Shown piece after piece: positions 1-12,316 of a stretch of 64,000 bases of DNA. Below the pieces are notes generated by a model. That model saw only the letters and a program-made list of their open reading frames with translations, was not told the DNA's origin and did not search any database. How positions within the stretch are numbered: the stretch's first letter is position 1; the number at the start of each line of letters is the position of its first letter. The translations under genes were made by a program, and so were the position numbers. Source of the stretch: Hydra vulgaris (Eukaryota > Cnidaria > Hydrozoa > Anthoathecata > Hydridae); the NCBI RefSeq assembly GCF_038396675.1, contig NC_088921.1, positions 802,501 through 866,500 on the forward strand. The letters run 5' to 3'.

Positions 1-249
1 CCTGCAAAGTATAATTTACATTAGCATGTTTTATGAAATAATTTTCTCATATCCTGCAAAGTATAGTTTACATTGACAATTTTTAGAAAGCAAATTTTTC
101 AACCTCTGCAAAGCATAGTTTTCACTGTAAACTTTATTCTTTTTATATTTCTAACAAAATATAACAAAAATATAAAGATCGGCAACTAGTACTAAGCGGG
201 TGTTAGACGTCATAATATCAGTATTTATAATTATTTTCCCTGTCACTTG
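1..249. other. AT-rich flank with short direct repeats
   Basis: No coding signal is seen. The phrase tcctgcaaagtataatttac recurs with small changes at about 1, 53 and 109, so the first 130 bases are three loosely matching copies of a roughly 54-base unit. Nothing else is recognised here. Confidence 0.5.
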
Positions 250-1012
250 CAGCACTTGACGGGGTTTAAATCCGCCCCAGATTTTTCCTCTGATGCAACT
301 GTGATATGTAATGAATGAAACAAATATTTTGTATTAATTGGCCCAAATTTAGCTAAAAGTATTCCTTTTATGATTAACAAAATAGTTCCCAATGATTTTC
401 CGACATCGTCAACCTTAACATCTTATGAACTTTCCTTTGTGGAATTCGAAAAATCTTTCAAAATGCTTAAAATAAATAAATTCATTGGTCGCAATGGAAT
501 TAATAGTAATGTTGTCAATAATATGGAATTAGAGGGAATGTTATAATGATATTTAAAAGTTATTTAAACATCTTTTTTTAATTTGCATCAATGATCTCTC
601 TAAAGCGTTAAATTTAATGACTGTCATGTTTGCTGAGGACGCTAACCTCTTTTTATCGCATAAAAATATCCTAACATTATTTCAAACTATGAACATTAAA
701 TTAGCGAAAACTTGTGAATGGTTCAAAATGAATAAATTGTCACTAAATGTGGATAAAACAAAATGGTCACTCTTTTATGCGACTGCTAAAAAGAAACTAC
801 TGCCTCCCAACTTGCCTTTACTTTTTAAAAATAAAATCCAACTAAAAAGAGAAATAAATACTAACTTTTTATGTGTCCATGTTGATGAAAACCTTAGCTG
901 GAAATATCACACAAATTTTTTGTACAACAAAATGGCTAAAAGTATAGGAGTAATGTATAAGGCTAGAAATGCTTTAAATAAACAAAGTTTAACACAATTA
1001 TATTTAAGTTGA
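250..1012 (+). pseudogene. LINE-A copy 1: reverse transcriptase relic
   Basis: This is a broken non-LTR retrotransposon reverse transcriptase. Bases 262-540 read, with one stop, as the region just before the RT fingers (NDFP, TLTSYELSFVEFEKSF, FKMLKINK); it matches the open frame at 4455-4740 in the same order, so both are one family. Bases 590-1012 read as the palm and thumb (INDLSKALNL, then FAEDANLF, then WFKMNKLSLNVDKTKW). About 200 residues between them are deleted. The catalytic FADD box reads FAED, so the enzyme would be dead even without the deletion. The general form is CR1/L2/Jockey-like; the clade cannot be fixed by eye. The frame stops where MITE-B begins. Confidence 0.8.
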
Positions 1013-1718
1013 CGCAAACTATAAAAATGATTATTAATGCACTATTAAGTGCAAAATTAATAGAAATTTTTTTTAAATTAATTTTTGCAACAATTTTATC
1101 CCAAAATTTAATATTACTTTTAGCTGGTACCAAATATTAGTCCGTATAAAAGCCAAACAGTAACCCACCTTTTATCTGTGGAAAAAAAAACTAAACAAAA
1201 TTTTTTTTTAATTTTTTTGTAAGAATAAATATTTTCAATATTGTTTAAAATAAAAAAAATAAAAAAAAATAATTTTATAAAAATAAATATTTTTTTCCAT
1301 AGTAAATGCTATGAGCCAACTTACCCCGTAAAAAATTTGTCAACTTACCCCGAAAGCTTTTTTTTTAATAAACAGTCTATAGATCCTGAAAAACGGCAGC
1401 TTTGAAAAAAAAGTCCGACTGGATATAGTAAACCAATTGTGACTGGAACTTTTACAATAATTTTTTTTTCATACGACTTATTATTTTCTTTGTAAAGTAA
1501 AAAGGAAGCGATGTTCTAAAAGTTACGTTTTTGTCCAAAAAACGCATAAATCTCAATATCTCCCATGCACATGCGCAAATCCTGACAATACTACAGTGAA
1601 TGATGAAATGGTCAATGAGGAAGTTTCTGAGTAATTTTTGTCACTTTCTGATGAAAGGCTCTAAAGATAAACGCAGTTCGTCAACTTACCCCTGCGGCCA
1701 ACTAGCCCCGGTCTCCCC
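1013..1718 (+). mobile_element. MITE-B copy 1 (left end missing)
   Basis: A non-coding element whose reverse-complement copy lies at 43105-43945. Shared blocks include gcaaactataaaaatg, aatgctatgagccaacttac and gtcactttctga, in inverted order and orientation. This copy keeps the right terminus ccaactagccccggtctccc but begins internally at gacgcaaact; the other copy keeps the opposite terminus. Together they imply terminal inverted repeats of about 20 bases starting GGGAGACCGGGGCTAG. The motif ggggtaagttg and its complement recur inside, like subterminal transposase sites. No coding frame is present, so it is non-autonomous. It replaces a piece of LINE-A, whose C-terminal codons resume at 1721. 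Confidence 0.75.
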
Positions 1719-2135
1719 TACGCGGAGCTTCTCTTTGGAATAAAATAGTTTTTAAATATTTTGATTTTTCTCTGGAATGGAGTTACCTCTCATTTTAAAA
1801 TAAACTTAAAGAAATTATTTTGTCTCTAGATAATATATTAATATATTTTTAAACGTTTATTAATTTCATGTGTTTTATTTGATGTATTTATGCTGTCAAG
1901 TTTTTATAGAAATATACAACTATAATTGATTATGATTTATTGAGTAAATTCCGAGCGGTTCTCGATGACAAACCTGACGGTCTTATGCGAGTCTCCTTTT
2001 GCTTAGTTTTTATTGTATGATTTTATTATTTAAATGTAAACGATCTTATTGTACAACGATTTACTAAAACGTTTAAGAAAAGAACACACACACACACACA
2101 CAAAATAAATAAATAAATAAATAAAATAAAATAAA
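1719..2135 (+). pseudogene. LINE-A copy 1: C-terminal codons and 3' tail
   Basis: Right after MITE-B the sequence reads GASLWNKIVF and, after one stop, KLKEIILSLDNI. This fits the end of the LINE-A polymerase; a cognate LWNK motif is found at about 21550. Roughly 270 bases of non-coding 3' region follow, ending in (CA)n at 2088-2101 and (AATA)n at 2103-2133. Simple-repeat tails are usual for this kind of LINE. This shows the MITE sits inside a LINE and not beside it. Confidence 0.6.
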
Positions 2136-3110
2136 AAGGGCGTTTACATAAATTTATTAAAATTACCTGTAAAAGAAATAATTTTAAAGCGATCTTCTTG
2201 GTTTGGTTCTATTTAGTTTTAAAAAGCAGATAACTGGCGATTTTCTTGATTTGGTTCCCTTTAGTTTTGATAAGCAGTTAACTGCTTTTCAAAACTAAAT
2301 GGAACCAAAGCAAGAAGATCGTAATAAAAATAGTTTTTTTACAACAAACTTTTTCTAGCGCATTCCAGCACAAAACTTGGAATAATCAGAGTTTATCGTT
2401 TTCTTGTTAAAAGATAGAATCCAAAAATATTAAAGCTCATTCAACAATAATTGCGTAAATTTAATAAAATTGAAAACTGCGATGTATTTTCGACAAAAAA
2501 AAAACATCTAAATTGTTTATTTAGATGTTTTTTTTTTTGTCGAAAATAATAAGTATGTTTGATTTTTCATAAAACAACGATGAATATTTTTACCATTAAA
2601 GGAGAAAAAATTCATTATAAGAAATGTGACACTTCATTTAAAAGTTATGTAAATCACATTGGTAATAATCACATTTAAATGATTTAATATATTAGGGTTT
2701 ATAATTTTTTATTAAACTTTTTTTTGTTTTTTTTTTTGCAACCCAACTAGTATTTTACATTTGGTAAGGCGAGAATTGAGAATCAGGGAGCAAGAAAAAA
2801 ACTTTTTCAAAAGTCTTTGTGGTTTAATCTCTAAATTGCAGTCATGAACAAATAAAAAAACTAAGTAAGACATTGCGTGAGCGAAGACAAGTTTAGCTCA
2901 TTAAAGAGCATCATCACCCGCTTTTCTGACCAAGAGTTAGTGAGTTTAGGAAGAACGAAGAAAGTTAAACAAAAGTCAGAAGAAGTTGAGTTAGAAAGAT
3001 AGCATAGAGAAAGCGGACAGATATTGCACAAGATGTAAGAATGTGCAATTCATGCTACACATAATTGGTTTAATCAATTTAATGTGCAAGTTTATTTAGT
3101 TTATTTTGCA
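2136..3110. other. Non-coding stretch with two hairpins
   Basis: No gene recognised. It holds an inverted repeat at 2191-2320 (arms begin gatcttcttggtttggttc and end in its complement, with a further partial direct copy at 2243-2282). A second lies at 2487-2548, whose arms pair tttcgacaaaaaa with its complement around a 5-base loop. Bases 2700-3110 are featureless apart from A and T runs. Confidence 0.5.
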
Positions 3111-4731
3111 TGTAGGAAACTTGGTGTAGCTCTGTTGACGTAATTTCTAACGGAAATAAATGTTTACCAGGTTTTAATAAAATTTCTTTAGAGCGTAATA
3201 ATAGAAAGCGAGGAGGTGGTTTAATAATTTATTTTAAAGAATGTTTGAGGTATATTATGAGGCCGGACATTATTAATTCTGATGACGACAAAGAGGTTTT
3301 AACAATTGAAATCATAACCACAAAAAAACGAAAACTTAACTTTAAGTTGTTCCTATCGCCCACTTTCGGGTAAAATTGAAAATTTTAAATATATTTAATA
3401 ATGATATTTTAAGACTAAGCAGTCAAGAAAAAAAAAATTATACTAATTAATCAGTGATATTATTTTAGATAGTTTTCAATACTACAACATTTGTGGAATT
3501 AATAAGTTTTATGATGATGTATTTGAACATGGGGCAATTCCTTTAATTAATAAGCCAACAAGAGTCAACTTTAACTTCAACTACTTTATTTGACAATATC
3601 ATAACAAATGACTTTTTTTAATAAATCTCTAAATATATCTGATATAATTTTAGGAGACATCTCAGATCACTTCCTTATTTTTATCTCAATTAACATTACC
3701 GCAGAAAAAACATCCCTGCAGAAAATAAGTTTTTTAAAATGCCTTTTTACCGTAGCAAATTAGAAACCTTTTAAAGAGCAGTTATCTCTGCTTCATTGGA
3801 ATCAAATTTATGGCTTTTTTTGAAATATATGACGTAATTTTCTTTCTTTAAAACTTCTTATAAAATATATGGCGTAAACTTGTACATTAAATAAAAAAAA
3901 TATACATTAAATATAAAAGCAAGAGTTTTATGTCACCATGAATCACAAATGAACTTAGAAGATTCTCTAAAATTAAGCAAAAATTATATATCAAATACTT
4001 AAAAACCAAAACAAACAAAAGTAAGATTCTTTATAAAAATTATGCCAAAAAATTTGAAAGACAAAAAAAAAATTAAAAAAAAATGTGCTTCTCTAATTTA
4101 CTTGAGATGAACAATTGTAAACGCACATGCATAGTTGTAAACGCACATGGGAAAGCATAATTGAAGGGCTCAGTGGAAAAAGTCACAAAATTAATGTTTT
4201 GAGAAAATTTAGTTTGATCAGAGATATAACACTTTAAAACAAGGATTTAAAACGGCTGATCAAAGTAAATTTTCTCAAAACATTTACTTTGTAACTTAAG
4301 ACTTAAGTCACAAATATTTTGAGAAAATCTACTTTGATCAGCCATTTTAAATCCTTGTTTTAAAGTGTTATATCTCTGATCAAACTCTGATCAGTACTTT
4401 TTCCACTGAGCCCTTCAATTGTAAACGCACATGGAAAATTCTTAGAAAACTTGCATGCAGAAAATAAAACCGCGCTCACTGCCCAAAACTATTAAAATTA
4501 ATGATGAATTTTCCTCTGATCCAACTTTAATAAGTAGTGAATTAAATAATTTTTTTGTTTCTGTTGGCCATAGTCTGGCTGAAAAATTTCCTCTTGTGAC
4601 TAATAAAATAGATGAGTATGATTTTCCGATAACTTCGGTCTTAACATCTTTTGATTTATCTTATGAAGATTTTGAGCAATTTTTTAAAATGCTTAAGTGT
4701 AATAAATCAGCTCGTCATGACAATTTTTTGT
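3111..4731 (+). pseudogene. LINE-A copy 2: endonuclease and start of RT
   Basis: A decayed LINE reading in the order expected for an apurinic-type endonuclease followed by the RT. Readable pieces include RGGGLIIYFKECLRYI near 3210, KKRKLNFKLFLSP near 3325, FEHGAIPLINKPTRV near 3520 and SDHFLIFISIN near 3665. The PTRV and SDH boxes are typical of LINE endonucleases; the SDH histidine is a catalytic residue of the family. An open frame at 4455-4802 carries the pre-RT segment also seen in copy 1. There are several frameshifts and stops, and a fold-back element is inserted at 4159-4420. The RT palm is absent, so this copy is truncated as well as interrupted. Confidence 0.75.
4159..4420. mobile_element. 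Fold-back MITE inside LINE-A
   Basis: A 262-bp near-palindrome. The first 25 bases, starting aattgaagggctcagtgg, are repeated as an exact reverse complement at the end. Homology between the arms continues over about 110 bases through gatcagagatataacacttt. The centre holds a small second palindrome, acttaagacttaagt. It has no coding capacity. It splits the LINE endonuclease from the RT start. The flank caattgtaaacgcacatgg occurs on both sides and again at 4112, so the insertion lies in a small direct repeat. Confidence 0.8.
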
Positions 4732-5375
4732 TCTTTTTTTTTTGTTCTTTACTAAATGATTTAAAATACAAATGTTTAAGATACCAATATAAAAGAGAAT
4801 AATTACATTAGAAAAGGTTAAGAATAAATATAAAGAACGCGGACACTTTCTGAAGACCGCAAGGTCTTGTCACAGATAACCGCTGTTGAAACTTTGAGGT
4901 TTCTTTCTTCATAGTTTTAAATAACTTGCTTAAAGGTGGTTGCAACGAAATTACATAGCCTCCAAACGACTGTCTCATGCGACTTTTCTCTGCAATTTTC
5001 AGATAAATTTTATTTCCTCAAAATCAAAATAGTCAAGTAATCTTCATTCAATGATTACTATTATTTGATATTTTAATTGAGTTTTCTACTTCATTTTCTA
5101 TATCTACGACTAGTTTCTCCATGAGTTGCATATTTTTATTATTATTATTTTTTTCTTTCTTTAAAGTATATGTACAAGTTCAACAATAAAGTAAAAGTAA
5201 TTAGGATGTTACTTTTTTTATTTTATAGTATTGATCTTTATAGCATTAATAAATATTAATCTTTTTTAACAAATACTTGTAACGTAATTTCATGTTCTTT
5301 CTTCGTTTGTTATCAAGTTAACTCTTCTGTGATACATCTGCCAAATACCAATCTTCTTGTATAAAAGTTTATAAA
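4725..5375 (-). mobile_element. Retroposon R1, copy 1 (poly(A) toward lower coordinates)
   Basis: Matches 52980-53571 in inverted orientation along its whole length. Shared blocks include agatactaatataaaagag-type sequence, tttcaacagcggtt, agtaatcttcattcaatgaa and cataaagatcaatactataa-like text. Read on the minus strand both copies end in an A tract (here the T run at 4725-4740). That marks it as a retroposed sequence of about 600 bp. A 35-bp block, ctgtgacaagacc with a short hairpin, is shared with the tRNA-headed SINE at 61245-61424. Whether R1 is a SINE or a LINE 3' end is not settled. Confidence 0.7.
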
Positions 5376-5420
5376 TATGCACACGCACACATATACACAT
5401 ACTCACATATACACAAATCC

Positions 5421-5439
5421 GGATACATACATACACACA

Positions 5440-5473
<34 letters not shown>

Positions 5474-5748
5474 CATACATACATACATATATACATACAT
5501 ACATACATATATACATACATACATACATACATACATGCATACATACATACATACATACATACATACATACATACATACATACATACATACATACATACAT
5601 ACATACATACATACATACATACATACATACATACATACATACATACATACATACATACATACATACATACATACATACATACATACATACATACATACAT
5701 ACATACATACATACATACATACATACATACATACATACATACATACAC
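5421..5748. repeat. (ACAT)n microsatellite
   Basis: About 80 units of the tetranucleotide acat, nearly perfect after 5525 and interrupted by ATAT units before that. Because the unit is four bases, the run is open in several frames on both strands. Those frames (MYVC and HTYI repeats) are artefacts of the repeat. Confidence 0.97.
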
Positions 5749-5805
5749 ACTTACACACATATGCACGTATACATACATATACACATATTCATACACATAT
5801 ATATA

Positions 5806-7286
<1,481 letters not shown>

Positions 7287-7288
7287 CT

Positions 7289-7730
7289 CACGGTTAGAAC
7301 GGATCCTGATAATGCATACATAGCAGACCCAAGAACGCCACTTATACGGAAAGATAGTGTACACATCAAGGTACCCTGTGATGCAAATTTTGATTCTTTT
7401 AATTTTGTCTGCGGAAAAAAATTTTTATTTGAATGTTCAAATTAAATAAAAATTTGACTTCATTGAGTGCTAATAAAAGCACTTGTAGAATATGAACCAG
7501 TCTATATAATTTGATAAAAATTGGAGCAAATGTAGCCGATAGCCACACCAAACTCTTGACAAAATTTCAGTCCAATTAGTTGCCTGGTTTAGGATTTATG
7601 GCAGTTTTAGTTTAAATTTTGCCAGTATTTTGCTACTTATAGCTCAAAGCGTTACCAATTGCTTTGATATTTGGTCACTTTTTTTAAAATAATGGTTACA
7701 TGAGTGTTCTACTATGTAATACCAACAATT
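7289..7730 (+). repeat. Left terminal inverted repeat of the RAG1-like element
   Basis: Pairs with 10430-10862. Its inner edge (7690-7725, ending gtgttctacta) is the complement of the last codons of the transposase, so the coding 3' end runs into the right arm and a fossil antisense copy of it sits here. Confidence 0.85.
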
Positions 7731-7830
7731 TTTATTATGAATATTTTATTGGTACATGTATTATGTCCATTTTATAGACCAAAGTATTGATTTGCTTCTT
7801 AAAGCGTGGTTTGAATTCGTCAACACGCCT

Positions 7831-7835
<5 letters not shown>

Positions 7836-7898
<63 letters not shown>

Positions 7899-7950
7899 AG
7901 GAGGAGGTGGGGGGGGGGGGTGGGGGAGAAGGACGGGGGGATAGGGGGGT
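7836..7950. repeat. (GT)n followed by a G-rich tract
   Basis: About 31 GT units (7836-7897) run into gga/ggt repeats and a run of twelve or more G. This is the most G-rich spot in the window; it could form Z-DNA or a G-quadruplex, which is inference only. It lies inside the RAG1-like element between the left arm and the coding region. Confidence 0.9.
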
Positions 7951-8423
7951 GCGGTAACTCCACTATTTCTAAATAAAAAACAACATTTCTAAAAAAAGAG
8001 CCTACATTTCTCAAACGAAAGGTCCTCAAAAAAAATAGCTAGTAGGTCATGGCCTCCGGGCTTCCTGCCAATTAATGTATAGCGTGAATACATCAACATT
8101 TCCTAAGGTATAAACTACTGCCAATATGCAAAAAAAATCTCATCTAAGTTAACATTAGCTGTGACATGTATTTTTAATAAAATAGGTGTGACAATTATCA
8201 TTAATGTAATTTCCTTACCAAGGAAAGAGCTATTTTAAAATTATTTCCTTGTAATTTAATATTTTCTCAATTAAATCAAGTAAATATTTCCTTTATTTTA
8301 ACAGTTTTTAATTAATAATATGTGTTACTATGTTAAGTGGATTGTTATCAAATATAAATTTAAGTTAAATTTTTTAAAAGGCAGAATTTGATTTAGTGAA
8401 GTTAGATTTAGTTAATTGCCACA

Positions 8424-10440
8424 ATGCCAAATCAAGTAAAGATTCATGATGAAAATCGAAAGTTTGTGAGCTTGCTCTGTCTGAAAAAATGTTTAAGACA
8501 GCTTACTACTTTCCAAGCAGATCGAATATGCCAACTGTACAAGATAAAGATCAATATCAGTGATACTTGGGTACCAAAAGGATTCTGTGAATCGTGTAAA
8601 ACTACTTTTCGGAGGAAACAAGAAGGGAAAGAAGTTGAACTCCCTCCTTTGTTTGATTTTAAGTCAATACAAGTGAGACCAGAAACAAGAAGCACAATGT
8701 GTTGTTTCCTAATATGCCGAATTGGTAGTTCAAAGCTGCAAGAAAAACATCCTCTTGTAGAGCAAACCACTATTGAGAAAAAACCAAATGTGCGTTGCAA
8801 ACATGCCTCAGCCTTATACGAAAAGGTTTGCTCCACCAATGCTCTTGAATAATGTTCAAGGAAAACTTTCAATCTTTAGCAGCTAAAGATGCCAAAGCAG
8901 CCAAAAGAATCGCATCTTGAGTTATTTCAAATAAAGTATTATCTCCGGAAGGAAACATTCTACTTGCTAAAGCATCCGGCGGACCTCCATTTATAGTTAA
9001 CCCTGGTAAATATTGATACTTAAATAATTTTTACATATATATTGAAATAAAGTCTTGAAATAACACTTGATAGATTTCAGGAAGTGTATTATTGACAAGT
9101 TTCTAATTTCTTTAAAAGTGTCTAATTTCTTTAAAAAATAATAATTTGAAAGTTTTACACAAGCTTACTAAACAAAGTTTATTGTAACTATAGAATATCT
9201 ATGTTTTGGTTTTAGGTCAAAGTTGTGCTCAGCCACCATCAAGCGCTCCAAAACTGACCACTATAGCCGTTGTAAATGTACAATTAAATACGGGCCTATC
9301 AAATAACGGATTAAAAAAACTTGTTAAATCTGTAAACCAAACATCAAGCAGCAAGATTGTAGAACCGAATTTCTACATGAATTTTCTAAGAGCAGGTAAA
9401 CACTTAAGCGATTTCTTCACCTGCAGAGTGAATTAAAAATCACGGAAGGAAAAGGAGATTCTGATGCAGTTCCGGTTGTTGCTCACTGCAATGATTTATC
9501 AAACCTTGTGAATCATGTTATTCAGTCCCACAAAATTTTTGTTGGCTATTTTGTTAAGCTCGGAATTGATGGTGGCAAAGGTTTTCTCAAGTTTTGCCTA
9601 AAGAGATGTAACCAGCTCACCGCAACAACAACAACCTCTCACTCAAAGGACTGGTAAAGACACCGGAGTCAAGAGACAAATTCTTGTTGGGGTCTCAGAA
9701 AATTTGCCAGAAACGCACTCCAATAGTGAACAAATCTGTTCACTGATTAATGCAAATGGAGTTAAACTAATTTTGGATTGTGATATGAAAGTTGCAAATA
9801 TAATTGTGGTCTTCAAACTCATTCAAGTACGCACCCTTGCACATGGTGTGATGTCAAATTCAAGTGTCTTGCCAAATCTGGAAACTTGCGAACACTGGAC
9901 TCAATCAATTCAAGCCTCGAGTCTTTTCAGCAATCTGATGGGGTTGTTGCTAATGCAAAGATGTTCGGCAATGTCGTTCGAAAGCCAATCATCTGCGGGC
10001 CTGTCAATGTTCTGATTTTGGAAATCATCCCACCGATGGAACTGCATCTCCTCTTAGGAGTTGTCAACCATCTTTTCAAAATCCTTAAAACTGCGGGGGC
10101 CAGTTTGAGGAAAACTTCTTAAAATGTGGAGGTGCTGCAGTAACTTGCTGGTACAAACATGGTTCCCAACATTTTGTGCATAATTAAAGCATTGAAAAGC
10201 TTAGTTATGAAGACTTGCTTTGGATACATCCTTCAGCGGGATTTCGCTAAAAAAATTAAAAATTTTAAAAGGTGTTACTTAATGATAACAAGGGTTTCAT
10301 CAGTCACAAAGGATCCCCCTTGGGGCCCTATAGTGAACACACTGTCAAAACTTTTCATCAAGATTTTTATCAACATTGGTCGAGATATAAGCGAGACAAT
10401 AATCACCCAGAGTACAAAGAAAGATTGTATTGTAACATAG
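8424..10440 (+). pseudogene. RAG1/Transib-like transposase with N-terminal RAG1-type zinc module
   Basis: Residues 1-110 from ATG 8424 carry paired cysteines (C19/C23, C55/C58 in GFCESC, C94/C98) with VELPPLFDFKSI and VRPETRS between them. The spacing and order resemble the zinc-binding N-terminal part of vertebrate RAG1. After a frameshift near 8810 the frame continues to a good donor at 9005/9006 and an acceptor at 9215, a 210-bp intron that keeps the frame. Exon 2 contains LGIDGGKGFLKFCL (candidate first catalytic Asp, 9568), HPCTWCD (9832-9852, C-x2-C), IPPMELHLLLGVVNHL (about 10024), and YSEHT...HWSRYKRD (about 10330, candidate Glu). Stops near 9655 and 10160 and other shifts show it is dead. 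In the family such proteins bind the terminal repeats and cut DNA. The RAG1/Transib assignment is by motif order from memory; a Chapaev-like DDE enzyme is the main alternative. Confidence 0.72.
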
Positions 10441-10862
10441 TAGAACACTCATGTAGCCATTATTTTAAAAATAGTGACCAAATTTCAAAGCAATCGGTAA
10501 CGCTTTGAGGTGTAAGTAGCAAAAAACTGACAAAATTTAAACTAAAACTGCCATAAATCCTAAACCAGTCAACAAATTAGACTTAAACTTTGTCAAGAGT
10601 TTGGTGTGGCTATAGGCTACATTTGCTCCAATTTTTATCAAATTATATAGATGGTTCATTTTCTACAAGTGTTTTTATTAGCGCACTATGAAGTCAAAAT
10701 TTTATTCAATTTGAACATTCAAATAAAAATTTTTTCCGTAAACAAAATTAAAAGATTTCAAAATTTGCATCACAGGGAACCTTGATGTGTACACTATCTT
10801 TCCGTATAAGTAGCGTTCATGGGTCAGTTAGGTATGCATTATCAGAATCCGTGCTAACCGTG
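10430..10862 (-). repeat. Right terminal inverted repeat of the RAG1-like element
   Basis: Reverse complement of 7289-7730 with scattered mismatches and small indels. It includes the transposase stop region at its inner edge and ends gctaaccgtg. Confidence 0.85.
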
Positions 10863-10869
10863 ATAGATA

Positions 10870-10882
10870 TGTATATGTATAT

Positions 10883-10954
<72 letters not shown>

Positions 10955-11000
10955 ATATACATATAAGCACATAAATATACACATACATACACACCCATAC
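10870..11000. repeat. (AT)n with TATG/ACAT borders
   Basis: Alternating AT from about 10898 to 10952, edged by tatatg and acatac units. It abuts the right end of the RAG1-like element, so that element is flanked by AT repeat on both sides. Confidence 0.92.
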
Positions 11001-11214
11001 GTATACATTTGAACTTTTTTTAAATTTATTTACAATTTAGAGAGTTTGTAGTATATATACAATGTAAGAAATATATATACATGGTTAATAGAACAACTAT
11101 GAATAAAAATCAAATACTAGCGCAGCATTTGTAATTACAAGTCCCCACGCAATATTAGTAGGCATTTATTCAAAACGCTTCTTACTTTATACAATACTCT
11201 AATACCATTTGCAA

Positions 11215-12009
11215 TTTTATTGTCAACTCACTTGTTGCTCAACTTCAACTCGAATCAGATATCGACTAAATTGTTCATTGGACTAAATCTTGGCTCATGG
11301 AGCTAAACGCAAAAAAAAAAAACAAGGTCATGCACTTTGGCCAATAAAAATTAACTTCTTCCAAGTACTCAATGGAGGAATTAGGCTCTTGTTCAATAAC
11401 GAATCAAACTACATTGGAAGCAACAACCTCTGAGCGTGACTTGGGAATTCAAATTACCAATGATCTTAAAGTAGAAACCAATCCATAATTGCCTCATGTA
11501 AAGCAAATCAGATGCTAGGTATCCTAAAACACACTTTCCAATCTCGTGATGTTTCTTTATGGAAACAACTCTACTCCACCTACATCCGTCCTATACTCGA
11601 GTTTGCAATTCCAGCATGGAACCCTCATTTGGTGAAGGATGAACAAACTATTGAATTAATACAGCGCAAAGCCAAAAAAATACCAGACAAACTGAAAAAG
11701 TTAGACTACAAGTCCAGATATTTACAACTTAGCCTATCTTCTCTAGTTGAACATCGTAAACGTGGTGACCTCATCCAAAAATATAAAATTATTAATAACA
11801 CCAACATTGTCAACTGGCACTTTCCCCGCATCGCATTTCCACCAAGAGCAAATCACAGAGAAAGACTTCACCGTGAAAAGTGCAGCCACAGTTTAGCTTG
11901 TTTTCACTTTTTTAACAATCGCATTGCTTATGCATGGAACATGTTACCAGATAAAGTTATCGGTTCTCCAACTGTCAACAGTTTTAAAACGAGCCTCGAT
12001 AAGCTCTAA
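11215..12009 (+). pseudogene. LINE-B copy 1: RT thumb and C-terminal domain
   Basis: The open frame 11512-12009 (165 residues) reads as the C-terminal part of a CR1/L2-type LINE polymerase: LWKQLYSTYIRPILEF, AWNPHL, IQRKAKK, LSSLVEHRKRGDLIQKYKIIN, then AWNMLPDKVIGSPTVNSFK and a stop. Upstream (11240-11510), with shifts, one reads HALWPIK, ERDLGIQITNDLKVE and ANQ. That is the segment just after the catalytic YADD box, which is itself missing, so this copy is 5' truncated. The untranslated end continues to about 12140, with aataaa at 12130. The second LINE (47.6-51.3 kb) has the same C-terminal layout. Confidence 0.85.
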
Positions 12010-12240
12010 TGTTACTACAGCTCGCAGCTTTCCTTAGTGAAAGTTGCAATATGAGCTTCACAAAAACTAACTGTAATCTGACAATCTATGATTTGTATTT
12101 TGTCAATAATTTTTACTTTTATTGTAACAAATAAATACTACTAATTTAAAGAACAAATAAGAAACTAGTATAATACCTAGAATCTAGTAGTTATATATAA
12201 CTTCTAGGTTCTAGGTATAATATAGGTATAATACTATAAG

Positions 12241-12313
<73 letters not shown>
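12241..12313. repeat. (AT)n microsatellite with flanking ctaggtataata repeats
   Basis: About 36 AT units. On both sides short words (ctaggtataata, ataatactataa) are repeated from 12176 to 12360. A small hairpin follows at 12363-12419, whose arms pair gatatacata and ttttcagatgtc with their complements. Confidence 0.9.

Positions 12314-12316
<3 letters not shown>

Larger units (their letters stand above)
7289..10862 (+). mobile_element. RAG1-like DNA transposon with ~435-bp inverted termini
   Basis: Bases 7289-7730 reappear as a reverse complement at about 10430-10862. The outermost bases are CACGGTTAG at the left and its complement at the right. Blocks such as gtgtacac, tttggtgtggct and ggtttaggatttatggca are shared between arms. 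The 3574-bp unit encloses a transposase relic on the plus strand. Terminal CAC agrees with Transib and RAG signal heptamers, but also with CACTA-like elements. No clear target duplication survives, since both flanks are AT microsatellite. The two arms differ by many point changes, so the copy is old. Confidence 0.85.

Noticed and set aside
8444..8872. 142-residue minus-strand frame opposite the RAG1-like N-terminus
   Set aside because: Mirror of the coding plus strand; its composition is cysteine/serine-rich by complement and it has no motif.
7289..10862. A working RAG recombinase locus
   Set aside because: The frame is broken by stops and shifts, it is enclosed in terminal repeats, and no RAG2-like kelch protein is present.
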